Assembly: GCA_029207755.1 (NCBI GenBank)
Contig: JARCOQ010000009.1
Location: forward strand, 34,618,914 to 34,682,913
Direction: 5' to 3'
Origin: Chamaea fasciata
Lineage: Eukaryota; Chordata; Aves; Passeriformes; Sylviidae
DNA: 64,000 nucleotides
This document shows, one piece after another, positions 38,563 through 50,720 of the stretch (positions within the stretch are counted from its first letter, which is position 1; every line of letters begins with the position of its first letter). The position numbers and the translations under genes are program-made. Under the pieces are notes generated by a model. The model was not told the DNA's origin. It ran no database searches and saw only the letters and a list, made by a program, of their open reading frames with translations.

Positions 38563-41500
38563 GTGTGCAGAGAAACACCCTGAATCCACTGAAACCACAG
38601 TGAGAGCAGACAGGTGGGAGTAGGTCCATAGTTAAGAAGGTCTGATATAAGAAGGATCAGAGCTTTTTCAGCACAATCAGTGTGACTGCCACTGTGGCTT
38701 GGAGAGCTCTCTCCTCTGAAGATACCCAGACCACTTTGGCTTTCCAGCTTTTAAAAAAATATGTATTTCATATAAATGCATATCGAGTTACAGAAACCAA
38801 TCGTGCCAGTTCATCTCCCAGACTAAATGTTCAAGGATTCTGCCAGCTAATTATGTTTTATTACTGGAGACTGCGTCGTGCCAGATGCTCGGCACAAAGT
38901 ACTATGCCGTGCTTCTTTTAAGGCATGTCTTTTTAAGCAAACCCTTTGAATAATTCCTGTTTGTTCAATGATTTGAGAGAATGAACTTATGTAAGATTGT
39001 GTATTTAGTTTAAAAAAAAAAAAAAAAAGGAGGTGGGGGGTTTGTTGGATTAGGCAGCAAAGCTCCCTTCAGGAATGTTGAGTTTTAACTGTAAAGTATG
39101 TGTGAGGTCAGGCATTTATTTCAAAGATTAATTGAAGATTAGGTTCCTGTGAACTCTGTTTAACCTGCATTTCTATTCCTTTCTGTACAGCAAAAGTCTT
39201 CCAACTGAAACCTCCTTCTCGTTGTTCTAGTTCTTTCTCCTTAGCCAGCATAAAGCAGCGAGATTTACAAGAAGTCCTAATTTGTGCAGCATTTCTGTGA
39301 AGTGTGAGATCAGAGCTATAACCTCAGTGTACTTCTTCAAATAGCGTGCGACACTCATGAGAAGTGATTTGGTTTGTTTGAAGCCAGTTTTGGTTTAATT
39401 GAAGTTCTTAATTCTTACGCAGGCTAGAGCTATGGTAGGTGTTGCAAAATGGAGCGATGACGATGGTTGTGCTGTGCTTCAGTATTTCGTGAGAGAAAGA
39501 AACCAGTGCCTTGCTCTGTCTACCTACAAGGCTGTCAGAGCAGGCTCTTGGTGTTTTTTTTCTCTCGAGGGGCTTGGACTGGAGGAGAGCAGCAGGAAGT
39601 GACTGCTGTGACCTCTGTTGCTCTTAAGACATCTGAAGCACCGGGGCAGCGGGCAGAAGCGAGCCCTCATTTCCCCTCAGCAGCAGGACAGCAGGTCCCC
39701 TGTGTTGGAGGTGCTGGTTGCTGCCTCCGTGTGGCAAGATCTCCCCGGGCTGGTTGGCTTCATTTGTGCTCCTGAGAGCTCCTAGGTGGGCTGGTTTGGT
39801 CCTGCCTCCAGCACAGGCTCGCTGTGGATGGTTTCCTTCTCTGTGTGCACATGGAGATGTGTCAGTGTAATGGAGTGATTACTGCTGTGCTTCCACCGTC
39901 CAGAAATACTGTGGGAGACAGATTGGCCTTGACACCAGACAATGAGAAACACCAGTGACTTCATTAACACATGACTTTACCCATCTCACTTTTGTTTGGG
40001 GTTTCCTTTCCGCTCAGCACTGAGAGAGCAAAGATGACCTTTACTTGTGTGTTTCTATAAGAAGACTGAGATGGTTGGTGTTACCTGGATGTTTTCTGTG
40101 GAACTTTTCATTATGAGATGCCCAGATGTAGTCCTGCAAAGGAGGACATAGCTAGTCCGGCAGCTGGCAAAGGAAACCCTTCTGTAGTCTTGAAATTACA
40201 GAACTAAAGACTGTTATGATAAAGCCAAGTGCATAAAGTTGTGGCAAGAAGCATTTGCCAAATTTCCTCTTGTATTGCAACATCTACGGCTACTTTAGAG
40301 CTTGCTACAAATGATTAATCTTTCGTTTGAAAAGTGCTTTTACATACTTCCCGGGAACTCTCTCCAAAGTGCCTCCTAGTGCTTTTTCATTTTGCAGTTT
40401 GGGGGTTTCTAACTCTTCCTTGTCACGGGTAGGTGCAAACCAGCAGTTTCCTGACAAGGACTATTTGCCTGGCTGCCTTTTTTCCAAAACCATTGTTTGG
40501 CTGTGCCTGTGAAGAGCCAGGCAGACAGCTGGGATATGAAACACAGCACCTTTAGAAAATGTGTTGCTTCCATTCAGAACAGAAAATGTCTCTGTTACTG
40601 ACTGTTTGTTTAGGGAGAAGTGAGGGATAAAGTGGTGCCTTAACACCAAAGGTTTTAATAATTTGGGTGTTTATAGCAATGTTTTAAATATCTAGTGCTT
40701 GAATTTGTGGCATCAGGTGTGCACAAAACACAGCAAAGTCTTTTTACACGCTCATTGTTGCTTTGAAAGAGATTTACTATTTGGCATTGGACAAGGGTAC
40801 ACGGATCTCTCTATCTGAGTTTTTTAATGCAATTTTCTGCAGAAACAAAGAGGAATTGGATGAGTAATCAGTGAAAGACTGGGATAGGCCTGTGATGAGT
40901 GAGTTGGTCTTAGTCTCTGAATACTGTAAGAGGAGTACAAAGTGCTTGTGTCAGAGAGTTTCTCTGAGATCTGTGGGTGAAATGCATGGGGCAAACAAAA
41001 AAAAAAAAGAATGAACAAGATGATTTTCTGCATACTTAAGCGTCTTGGAGTGAAGCAAGAGCAAGAAGTTCTCAGGCAGGGTCTCAAACTACTCTGAGGC
41101 CATCTTTGGATTGCCAGTGGGTTCAGCAAACACCAGGGAAGTTTCACAGCAGCCCATGAGAAAATGCAGTCAGGTGGGCCCAGAGCCTTGCTCCACCAGA
41201 ACGCCAGGACTTTTTAAATAATAGAGGCAGCGATGCCCTAGAAGTGATTTCTAGTGCAGACAAGGAGACAGAAATTGAGATACTGAATCTGGTTGCCAGT
41301 AGTGGTCTGCAGACAAGGAGGAGACCAAAAAAACCCCAACATAAGCCCCTGCTAGCAAAGTTTATTTTGAAATCAAATACTTGCCAATGGCTTGTGCATG
41401 ACACTTGATAAGTATCAGACACTGCTATCCATCTTGCCTGCCCACATCTGCAACTGCTGGCAAATAGGTGTCAGATACTTTTTAATGTCTCCACGTGCTC

Positions 41501-41751
41501 TGCCTTAATGTTTTCTTATGTTACTGGGCTGCCAAGTTACAGTGGGGCTCATGGAAAGACATATTTTGCTTCTCTCTGTGAAGACACAAGGTATTGCAAG
41601 TGCAAGGGTCTTGAGGCCCTCACCTCCCTGGCCAGCCTGTCATGGCCTCCCTGCTGTGCCCTTTGCTGGAAATGTTGGGTGAGGTGAATCTTGCCCCAGG
41701 CTTCAGCTTTCCCTGCTGACTGACCCCTGAGTCCTTGAAGCAAGAAAAGAC

Positions 41752-41752
<1 letters not shown>

Positions 41753-41782
<30 letters not shown>
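41753..41782 (+). repeat. A30 homopolymer tract
   Basis: Thirty consecutive A residues in the KIFBP-SRGN intergenic region. It could be the tail of a retroposed sequence, but the 200 bp before it match nothing I recognise and no flanking target-site duplication was found. Length is likely polymorphic and error-prone. Confidence 0.85.
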
Positions 41783-41785
<3 letters not shown>

Positions 41786-44700
41786 TTTTTCTAGTTAATG
41801 CAAATTATGTTTTCAAAATGGATGTGCTCATCTTGAAAGGGGGCAGAGCAGCTTTGTCAGCACTGTAGTTTCTGAACCTGAGGAACAGCATTTTGGAGCC
41901 TGTTGCTTCGTGCTGCAGCAGCATCCACCCGGAGAGCACAGAGGAGATCCTTCAAAAAGAGCTTGGAGGCCTGTGGAGTGCCAGTCCTGCTGGGGAGAGG
42001 CTGCTGTGGCAGCTCTGATTTTCCTGCTTTTCCTCATTTTTCTCTTCTGTCACATTTTGAAACAAAAGGATGCTTCTACTAAATCAAATGTGCTTAAAAC
42101 TAGCTAAGAAATGCCCAGCTCCTTTGGTTGATAGGAAAAAAAAAAAATCCTGTTCTCTTTTAATGTAAACATAAATTCACCTCTTTCCCCAACAATTCAG
42201 TGAAGATCACAAAACGGTGACTCTGGGCTGGTTAACTGGAGCCTGAACATCAGCTCTGCTCCACTTCACACACAGGACGGGAGAAGCAGGTCCAGTTCAT
42301 GGGAAGACCCCCACAGAGAATCACTGCTTTCCATTCCTCTTCATCTTCCCAAATATACTGACCTCCTTTCTCCCCACACATGGTGTGAAGTTTGTCTGTG
42401 TCACCAGTGGTGCTGGTACACAGAAATAAGTTGGCACTTGCACAGGCAGTGAAGGCAAGGTGAGCTGCTTGTGGTGGATCTATGGGCAAGAGCCTAGGCC
42501 TGAAAAAAAGCATCTAAAAGCTGCTGAGAAACTCACTCATGTGAAGTTGTTCTGTGCTGGAGAAACCATCTGGTGGAAAAATAGCTGTGTCTAATTCCTG
42601 GGTAGCTGAGCTTAAACCAGTAACATATGCAGCAATGCCAACTGGTTTGCAGTGAAAACACATTCCCTGAGCAGCAGTGGAGGAACAGGGCACCAGGCTT
42701 TGCTTTGAAAACATCTTTGTCTTACCACCCTTCTCTCCCTTGTTACTTCCATCTGGATTTAGGGGCATTTTCCCAACAAATCCTGTGTGACCCCTTGCTC
42801 CACTGTGCAGGTCCTGCTTGCACTGCGGGGCTGGTGCTGCTCTGGATGGAGTTTTAAAGGACAGTCAGCTGCTGAAATTGCCTCTCTAATCAGGAACCAG
42901 AGTTCGGCTGCTGTGTCACGTCTTAACAAGCTGTTGCTTTTAAACTGTAGCCCTGAAATTGCCAGCCAAAACCTCCTGCTGCACCGTGCTTCAGCGGGTG
43001 GAAGCAGAAAGCATCAGCACTCCCAGCAGCAAGGAAAGCTGCTCCTTCCAACTGAAGGACAGACCTGTTGCTTGATTAACGTTTCTGGGAGAGAGAGGGG
43101 AGATTGCTGATGGGGAAAGGTCGTTGGCAGCTTCCTGTCTGTCAGAAGCTGTGCTCAGTCTGGATGCAGTTGTGGCTTTCCAGCAAAGATCTCCCCTCGC
43201 ACTTGTTGATCTTCACCGTGGGAAGAAAGGAGTTGCTGTTCTTCTGTGAGATCTAGATGGCAGTGAGTGCCTGATTTCTGCATGATTAATGTCAGTGCTT
43301 TCTTACAAGATCTGAATCTTATCTGCATGGACCAGGCCCTGACACTGCCCTCAGAGGACAGAGGTGGTGGCACGAGAGACTGAGGGATGCCAGGTGCTGC
43401 CTGGGCCATGATGCTCTGGGAGCAGGGGCAGACACGGATCAGGTGCTGAGCTCAGATGTGACCCAGGTTAAGAATTAATTTTTACTCAGGGCTGGATTTA
43501 GAAATCCCCTCAGCTGAACCCAAACCTCTCTCTCTGGGCTGCCAGATCTTCGCTATTTTGAAGCAGGAGAGGTTTTGCTTTCAGTCCTCAAAGGCTGATA
43601 GGTTGAACATGAGCTGGTGGCAAAAGGCATCCTTAAATTTAGCTGGACTGCCTGCCTAGAGGGAAGCTCACTTCTGAAGGGCATCAAGGGTGACTTTGGG
43701 CATTTAACAGGGCAGCTCATGGGTACTCCCTGAGATGGACCAATGTGCTGGATGTCCAGGTCTCATGAATCTCATCCCACTTCAGCAGGAGTGTCAGGGA
43801 AGAAAACTGTTCTGCCTTCCCAAAAGCAAGTTGGGCAAAGCAAACATTCCTTGTGTGAACCTAGCCGCCATTCAGACACTCTCCTCTGTGCTCTGTCTGT
43901 CCCCTATTTTTTTTTCGCTTGCCATCATTCTCCCTTCACTCTCTTTCCCAGCTCTGCTTGTAACAGATGTAGCCTTTTCTGTATCGGTTGCTCCCTAGAG
44001 CAGTGACCTGTACAAAACATGTATTCCTACTTTCTCAGCAGAGCAAATAAAGAGCTGAGCACCACAGGCAGTGCCCAGCGCTTCAGGACCCCCCCAGCTG
44101 CTCCAGCTGTCTGCTGGCTTTGCTGCTCCATGGGGATGAGCGTCTGAGGGGTTCAGGGGTCAGCTTGGATTCATTCCCATGGAAGCCAGGGCTCAGCTCC
44201 CATCAGCTAAGGCAAGGGAAAACCTGACCATGAGTGCAAGAGCAACCCCACAGCAGTTAGGCTTTATCTGATTTCTGAGCAATTGTCAATGAGAAACTTC
44301 TTTATCAGGACCCTGCCTGGACAGATAGTGCCTTGCCTTCGAGCCTTGCTGATAAGCACCGGGCCTGCGGGTGCCCCTGCACCCGTGGGAGTCTATCTGT
44401 CCATCTGGCTGCCTGTCAGGAATACAGGCTGTAAAGTAAACCTGTGCTGCCTGCTGAGGAGAAGCAGCAGAGGGAGTGGCCTGACACTGCTGTGCCAGAC
44501 CACTCCTCTGGACCAATCTGCTCCATCAGCATTTACCTGGGCTAGAGCAGAGCAGGGGTTGATGTCCAAAGAATTGGCTGAGACACCCCCGTGATGCCCC
44601 TCTGGGTTACTGCTGGGATTTTATTTTGCCCTATATTCTGCCCTCATCAGCAGAGTGGATGTCCTCCTGCCAGGGGCTCCTCCACATTTAGTGATGTTAC

Positions 44701-47520
44701 TAAATCAGTGATTACTCCTGAGGCCAGCTGGGAGATACAACAGCCCTGAAAGTTATGACTAAGGAGCAGTGCAACGCTTTAGATTTTGAAGTGTTTATTA
44801 CAGTTTAAGACTACTCCCAGATTTTTCAGGCATGTAATTGAAAGTCTTGGGTGTCTGCTCAGGGGTCTGGGTGCACAGTGTTGAGGCAGCCTTCTCCCTC
44901 CACCTGCTCCCTGCTCCCCAGATTAATGCCTTAAAAAATGCAAAGCGAGAGCTTTGCAGGTTAGCAAATCTGCTTTGCGTGTGACTTGAAAATAACGGCA
45001 GCACTTCAGTGCAGGAGCTGTAAGCAAGGCTCCAGGAGCAAACTGTGCTCTCAAATGCCTGCTCCTCATTTATTTGCTTCTTTTTGTAGGCCTGTCCTGT
45101 TGGGATATTTAATCTTTCAGTTCACATACACAGGGCCTATGCAGGAAGAATATTATCCTATGAATCTTCCTCACAGATTATGGAAGGCAAATTTGAGGTA
45201 GCTGACCTGGGTATGGTGACTGTGTTCTCCTCTGCTGATTTAAAATATTTAACTTAAAATCCTGTTTCCCTTAAACTCTCATAGTCATGGCATGGCATGG
45301 CACGTTTCAAGGTTAGTGTTCCAATATAGTTTAGCTCATGTGCTGTTCTCTGTTTAAAAAAAGAAAGTTTGTCAGCTTTCAGCAGTTTGTGGCCTCTAGC
45401 CCAAGGTGAGTTGTTTTTTTTTTGTTTTTTTTTTTTTAAATTAGAGCTGATTATTTTCATTGCATGTCTTGAGTGGTTTTTACAGACAGCGTTCCTTGGG
45501 CATCCCACGACATTCCATAAAGGGCATGCTTTACTTTTAACACCTGCACATCCCAGACTGTTTCAGATCCAGGTCTCCAATCGCTTCCATGTTCATAGGA
45601 AGGTGAAAAACTCTTTACTTGCCAAGCACAGCAGGGTGTGGGCACCAGCAGAGTGCAGCAGGGCAGGAGATGGGCACAGGCTGAGCCTCCCTGCAGGCTT
45701 CAGGGCTCTGTTAGACAGACATACGTGAGATAGGGGTGAAACATTTGGTTTGGACTTCCCACAGCTACCAATTGTAAAGTGATCTCATTTCCTGAGGCGT
45801 GCTGTAGACACAGAAAAAAAATAACAAAACTATGTGGCAAAACTGCCAATGCTACAAGTTCCCCCACCAGCTGATGGTACAAGACAGATAACTCGGCTCT
45901 GCAAGATCCCCCTCCAGATACAGGGAATGTGCAGCTCCCCTAACCACAGCAGCTCCCCTGGCTCCTGCAGAATCCCCAGTTGCCCGTGACCGTGCCCACT
46001 GGCAGGCATTGCTCTGGCTGCATCCCGTGGGGCTTCTAGTGGTGGAAAATACCCATGGCTGGTAGGAAGGGCAAGAATAGCCAGTGGAGATTTGTTTTCT
46101 CACACCGGGGTTGTTTGTGCACAGCGGAGGGGTGTGGAAGGGGTGAGCGTGTACCCATGATCAGTGGAAAGTGAGAGGTGCTGTTGCAGGGAGGGTTTCC
46201 GCAGCCTTCAGCAAGTGCAGGCTGAGCATCTCCCTCACGCGTTTGCCCAGCTTCCTATTGATGCTGAGCACTGCCTTAAACAAAAAGAAAAGAAAAGAGC
46301 TTATGCTAAAAAAAGTGAAGTAGAAATGAGGGGGGTAAGAATAACCACTGCACACGAGTCCTTCCACACCTGCTTGGTTCGAGTCTCCTGTTTTCCCGGT
46401 GCCAAAGAAAAAACCCGTGGGCAGAGGCTCCTAAGGTTGAACGTGTACTCGATCCCTCAGTCCGGTGGTAAATCCCAGCCCGGAGAGGGGAGGGAGCTGC
46501 TGGTGTCTTCTCTGCTGCTTCATGGGGTTTTGGTGGAACACCATGCCCTGGGGAAAGTCACCGCTCAGCCCAGATCCCCACTGGGGGCCTCTGTGGACTT
46601 TCCACCACATAAAAATAGATTCACCACAGACAACTTGCACTATCAGCCCCAGTACCAACAAGGTGCTGCGCAACGTCAGGCCCAGACGTCAGTGCCCCAG
46701 TTAATCCAGCAGCACTCCATACGACTGAGAAAAACCTCCACTGCTTTGATAACCTTGTTGTTTCTAATTTCTTCTTAAGTGAACTCAAGCCTGGGTTAAT
46801 CACAGCCAAAAGGCAAGCAAAAGGTCTGAGCCAGCTGAAAGGCAGCTTCTATTTATCTGTCTATATAAGAGCTTTCATGGCTTTTCAGATGTGTTCCGTG
46901 TGGAGCCACATGTGATCCAAACCCTTTACCACATTCCCTGGGGCATTTGCACCACACAGTGATGATCTGGCCAAACAAATTGCCTATGCCCTTCCAGAAA
47001 GGAGTTGATACATTTCTACCAGAATATATTATCTAACTTAATACTTTTTTTCCACTTCTACTGCAAATATCTATGATTCTGCTTTCAAAAAAAGCCCCCA
47101 AGCCTGGCATGAGATTCCAGAGATAATTTACTTCTGTGGAACAAGATGATTTCCCAGTCGGCAAAACATGTACTGACTGTGAGTAGCTGTCTTCTAGCCC
47201 ATTTGCTGAACTGGTGTGGGCTTGAGGCAGGGAAAAGCAGTGCCAGTGCCAAAGCAAAAATGCAGCTGACCGAAAATTAGGGAATATTAGGCACTGCTTT
47301 TTCACTCTGGAGGCCTCTCAGCACTGGGCGGAGGCTGGGTGGGATGCGTGCCTTGACCACAAGCTGCCTGCAGCATCACCTTCAGTCCAGCTCACGGGTC
47401 CTGGCCTTTCCTCCTCGGGCAAAACAGGAGATGAAGGCAGAGGGACTTTCAATTTGGATTGATGGAGGCAGGAAGGCCACAATGCTGGGCTTTTCTGTTC
47501 ATGTCTCACTCCCGTCAATC

Positions 47521-47537
47521 AGGAAGTGGTGACGCAG
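47521..47537 (+). promoter_or_regulatory. SRGN: SRGN proximal promoter: ets site plus CRE-like site
   Basis: AGGAAGTG (47521-47528, ETS core) is followed by TGACGCAG (47530-47537, CRE/AP-1-like half site). My recollection of the mammalian serglycin promoter is that an ets site near -80 and a CRE near -70 drive haematopoietic expression. The same order and close spacing here would place the start near 47600 and leave a 5' UTR of about 45-50 nt before the ATG at 47648. No CpG island is present, consistent with tissue-restricted expression. Confidence 0.6.
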
Positions 47538-47647
47538 GTTATGGGCTGGGTTTGGGGTTTTGGAAACTTTTTCTAAAAGTCGATCTCCTCGCTCCGTCTT
47601 ATTTCTGAAGTGTGAAGCTGTGGTGAAGGCTGGTTGCGAGCAGAGGG

Positions 47648-50012
47648 ATGCCAGCCAAAATGCAGCTCCTCATCAGATGTAACGGGAGGATTTTCCTGGC
47701 TATTTGTTTAATCCTCTTTGTGGGATACACAGCACAAGGTAAAACGGGGCGGTTGTTCTCTCGGTAATCCTCTTTCTGGGCTATGCAGTGGAGGCTAAGT
47801 AAGCAGCCTCCGAATTTTACAAACTGGCCTTCTCTTGGGGGTAATGAGATCTACTCAGTCTGTTTTTGCTAACATTTCCTTTTCTGGAGGGGGAATGGCA
47901 AGAAAATGTGCTTTTTGCACTTGGAGCATTTCAATTTTTGAGAATAGACTTCATAAAATATGTTATTGCATATGTGTATGTTTTCAGTCTACATATCTCA
48001 ATATGCATTTTTCTAAATATCCCTTTCATAGTGATCTGGTTACTGCTGTTACCTAGTTATGGAGTTACAGACATAGTATGTAACAGTTCCCATGTCATAA
48101 CTCCTACGGTCTGCTTTCTGGGGGGAGCAGGAAAGGAAATTAGTTGTAAGTATGAGGAAACTAAACGGTTTATTCCGTAAAATATTGCAACATACACCAC
48201 TAAATGACAAAAGGGAAATATTGATTCATGATGCCGTGCCCCGTGGATTTGTTTCTTGTGGGAGAAAAACTGCTCTTCAAGCACGCAGAGTGTAATTTGT
48301 CCACAAGCCAAAGCTATGATAGTGATATGCTCTCATTATGCATTACCATTCTGAGGCTGATCTTTGCTTGTTCCATGCAGCTTATTTGCAAATTTTTCAG
48401 CCGCGGCTGTTTATTTTGTTGCCGCTGTTATTATTAAAAACCTTCTTAATAATAGGCGAGGAGAAGAAGATAAGTATGAAAAAGGAATGTAGTGTAGAAG
48501 CAGCAGGAAATTACACCCATGAGATCTTTTTTCTTTTACAGAAGACTGTAGGAGGTAGCTGAAAGTCATCCAGTACATTATGGAAATATACAGGGCAATA
48601 GAGAAGTGTAATTGCAGAAAGATATTCCCAAGAAACTGAGAAAAAAAAAGTAGATAAAATGCCAACAGGTTGAGAATGCACCAGGAGGTTTCTGAAAAAA
48701 TTAATTACGTGAGACCAAGAGGAAGGATGAAATGTCACTGCTTTTGTCTTTATTATGTGATCCTTATTTTTTCACTTCGGTATTTTTTGAAGACCCACAT
48801 TTTCAGTGACAGCCCCAGTCAGGCACCTGGGGAGAACCAGAACTGAAAACCTGGGTTTACAAAATCCTGTTGTGTCTAGGAGACACCTGAACTGTCTGTC
48901 CCCTGGTGAGCGGTCCCAGAGCCTCCATAAACCCCAAACCTGCTCCTGTGGCACACCTCGAGTTTCCCACCTCCCCACCAAAACTCAGCCTACTGAACCT
49001 GAAGGGGCAGAGCCAGAGCCAACACAGGAAGGAGAGCACAGGAGCCAGCTCTCTGCTGGGTGCCTTGTCCCCAGAGGTTTTCACATTATTTTCACATACC
49101 TCCACCTTCAAGGAAAGCTGCAGGAGGCTGAGCCCCCAGGTCCCCCATGGTCGTGCCAAGCTGTGAGCTGGAGATGAGCCTTGCTGTGATGGCAGTGGTT
49201 TCCCCTGGACTTCCTGGTGCTGTGTGTGAGGAGATTCCCTGGGATTTGTCATGGACTTCCTGGTGCCGCGTGCGAGATGTGCCTGATGTCTCCGATGACA
49301 AAAATGTCACTTTGGATGTCAGTAGCCATTTTAAAAAAAGTCTTCAGGGTTACTTGACTTTTCCGGAGGTTGAGCAATCAGGGCCACACAAATTTCTTTC
49401 ATCCGCTCCTTTAAGCCCTTATTAGGTGCTCATAAAGTTCATAGGACCTGGTGAATAATGTCCTGGTCCTCATGGACGACGTGTGGCTGATTCCATCAGG
49501 TGCTCCGCTGCAGAGGGCGAGGTACAAGAGGGTGAGGTGCCGGCCCGACGCCTGGTCTGCTAACTGCATCGAAGAGAAGGGGCCCTGGTTCTACATGCCC
49601 ACTGGTGGGGCCAACAGGATCCTTCCTCCCATGGCAGACCCGTCCTTGTAAGTTCATTTGCCACGTGGTTTTCATTAATGCTAGCACCCCCAAAACGTAT
49701 TATTCTTGCCTTGACACTGCTGTCGCAGCGTGGCTCACCCACGGTAACGTGAAGGCTTCGCTGTGTTCATCTGAGAGAAAATTGCCACTGCATTTCAGGA
49801 TGAAGAGATACCAGGAGCTGGGCGACATATTCCCTCTCTCGGATGAGGATTCCGGCTCTGGGTCCAATACCATGGTGGAAGCAGAGCCAGCCTCTGGGTC
49901 GGGGCTCGGTGACAACGACAGCTTCTCTGAGGCAAAGCTACCGGACCTCCTGGAGAGCCTGCGAGGCACCGAGCTGAAGGAAAAGCTGTCGGAGGAGGAT
50001 TTGCTCCTGTAG
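47648..50012 (+). CDS. SRGN: SRGN, serglycin proteoglycan core protein (3 coding exons)
   Basis: Coding exons: 47648-47738, 49500-49647, 49799-50012. The product is 150 aa; human is 158. Residues 1-31 form a signal peptide with a hydrophobic core (IFLAICLILFV, 15-25), probably cleaved after TAQG. The mature N-terminus ARYKRVRC with Cys44 and Cys53 and the block SANCIEEKGP match serglycin, as does RYQELGDIFPLSDED before the glycosaminoglycan region. That region has only four Ser-Gly dipeptides in two pairs (98-101 and 112-115), against about eight in a row in human. The C-terminus EEDLLL resembles the mammalian EEDFML end. Family role: carries heparin or chondroitin sulphate chains and packs proteases, cytokines and amines in secretory granules of blood cells. 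A second in-frame ATG at 47660 also has good context. Introns 1 (1.76 kb) and 2 hold nothing recognised. Confidence 0.93.
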
Positions 50013-50097
50013 GGCTGGAGACGTCCTCACGTGCCGCTCCCTCGCCTCTTCCCCAGAGCCTGACCCGACAGCCATGAAGCGATTTTAAGCCAGCATC

Positions 50098-50103
50098 AAT
50101 AAA
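50098..50103 (+). terminator. SRGN: SRGN polyadenylation signal
   Basis: AATAAA 85 nt after the SRGN stop codon, followed by T/GT-rich sequence (tctttgctgctttcac, gtgttgttgttcag). It gives a very short 3' UTR and leaves only about 500 bp to the VPS26A start codon. Confidence 0.8.
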
Positions 50104-50399
50104 AACTTTGCCTTAAGATCTTTGCTGCTTTCACTTACTAAAAGTGTTGTTGTTCAGTCTGAACTGCCTTTTCACGTGTATGCGTGCAGCAGCCATCACA
50201 GTGGGGGAACAACAGCGACGGGCGCACGGCCGGCTCTGTGGGAAAGTCATCGCGCTCGGAGGGGATAAATTCCAGCCCTTCGTGCGCTGGGAGCCGTCTG
50301 CACTTTACAGCAGTCAGGCAATCGCGTATCCCGAAAAAGAGCGCTAAATCCTGCCAGGGGAAAAGGTTTATTACTACGTTTATTTCCTGAGGGGACACC

Positions 50400-50720
50400 C
50401 CCCCCAGCGCTGCCGCCTCCCGGCCGCCAGGCGGCGCCCTCCCGGGGCGGGCACGGAGCTGGAGGGGGCGGTCACGTGTGGCGGGGCGTGGTCGCGGCGC
50501 GGGGGTGGGCGTGGCCTGGGCCCCGCGGGGTCACATGACCAGGGGCGCGCGGCGGGGGGCGGCTGGTGCTGGTGCGCGGGGCCGGTGTCGGGCCGCGGAG
50601 GGGGCGCGTACCATGGTGAGTGCGGGGAGGGCGGCGGCGGCCGCTGTGAGCGCTGCGCTCTGGGGCGCCTACCACGGCGAGTGCGGGGCGGGGGAGGGCA
50701 GCGCCGAGCCGCCATCGCCT
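50400..50720 (+). promoter_or_regulatory. VPS26A: VPS26A CpG-island promoter with two E-box (CLEAR/M-box-like) sites
   Basis: GC- and CpG-rich block around the 5' end of VPS26A. GTCACGTG at 50471-50478 matches a USF/MiT-TFE E-box of CLEAR type, and GGTCACATGACC at 50529-50540 contains the TCACATGA M-box core. They lie 142 and 84 bp before the start codon (measured to the left edge of each). No TATA box. TFEB-family control of retromer genes has been reported in mammals; the assignment here is by motif only. Confidence 0.65.

Larger units (their letters stand above)
37300..47500. other. KIFBP-SRGN intergenic region, about 10 kb
   Basis: No gene, exon set or named repeat family is recognised. 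Contents noted: an imperfect 44-bp-period duplication at about 38496-38562; A17 at 39012-39028; A30 at 41753-41782; T-rich tracts at about 45411-45440; a TATATAAG at 46862-46869 with no evident transcript; and a 204-codon open frame at 46164-46778. Because SRGN is a tissue-restricted gene without a CpG island, distal enhancers may lie here, but none can be assigned from sequence alone. Confidence 0.6.

Noticed and set aside
46862..46869. TATATAAG box upstream of SRGN.
   Set aside because: It lies about 790 bp before the SRGN ATG, and the ets/CRE pair near 47521 is a better-placed promoter signal.
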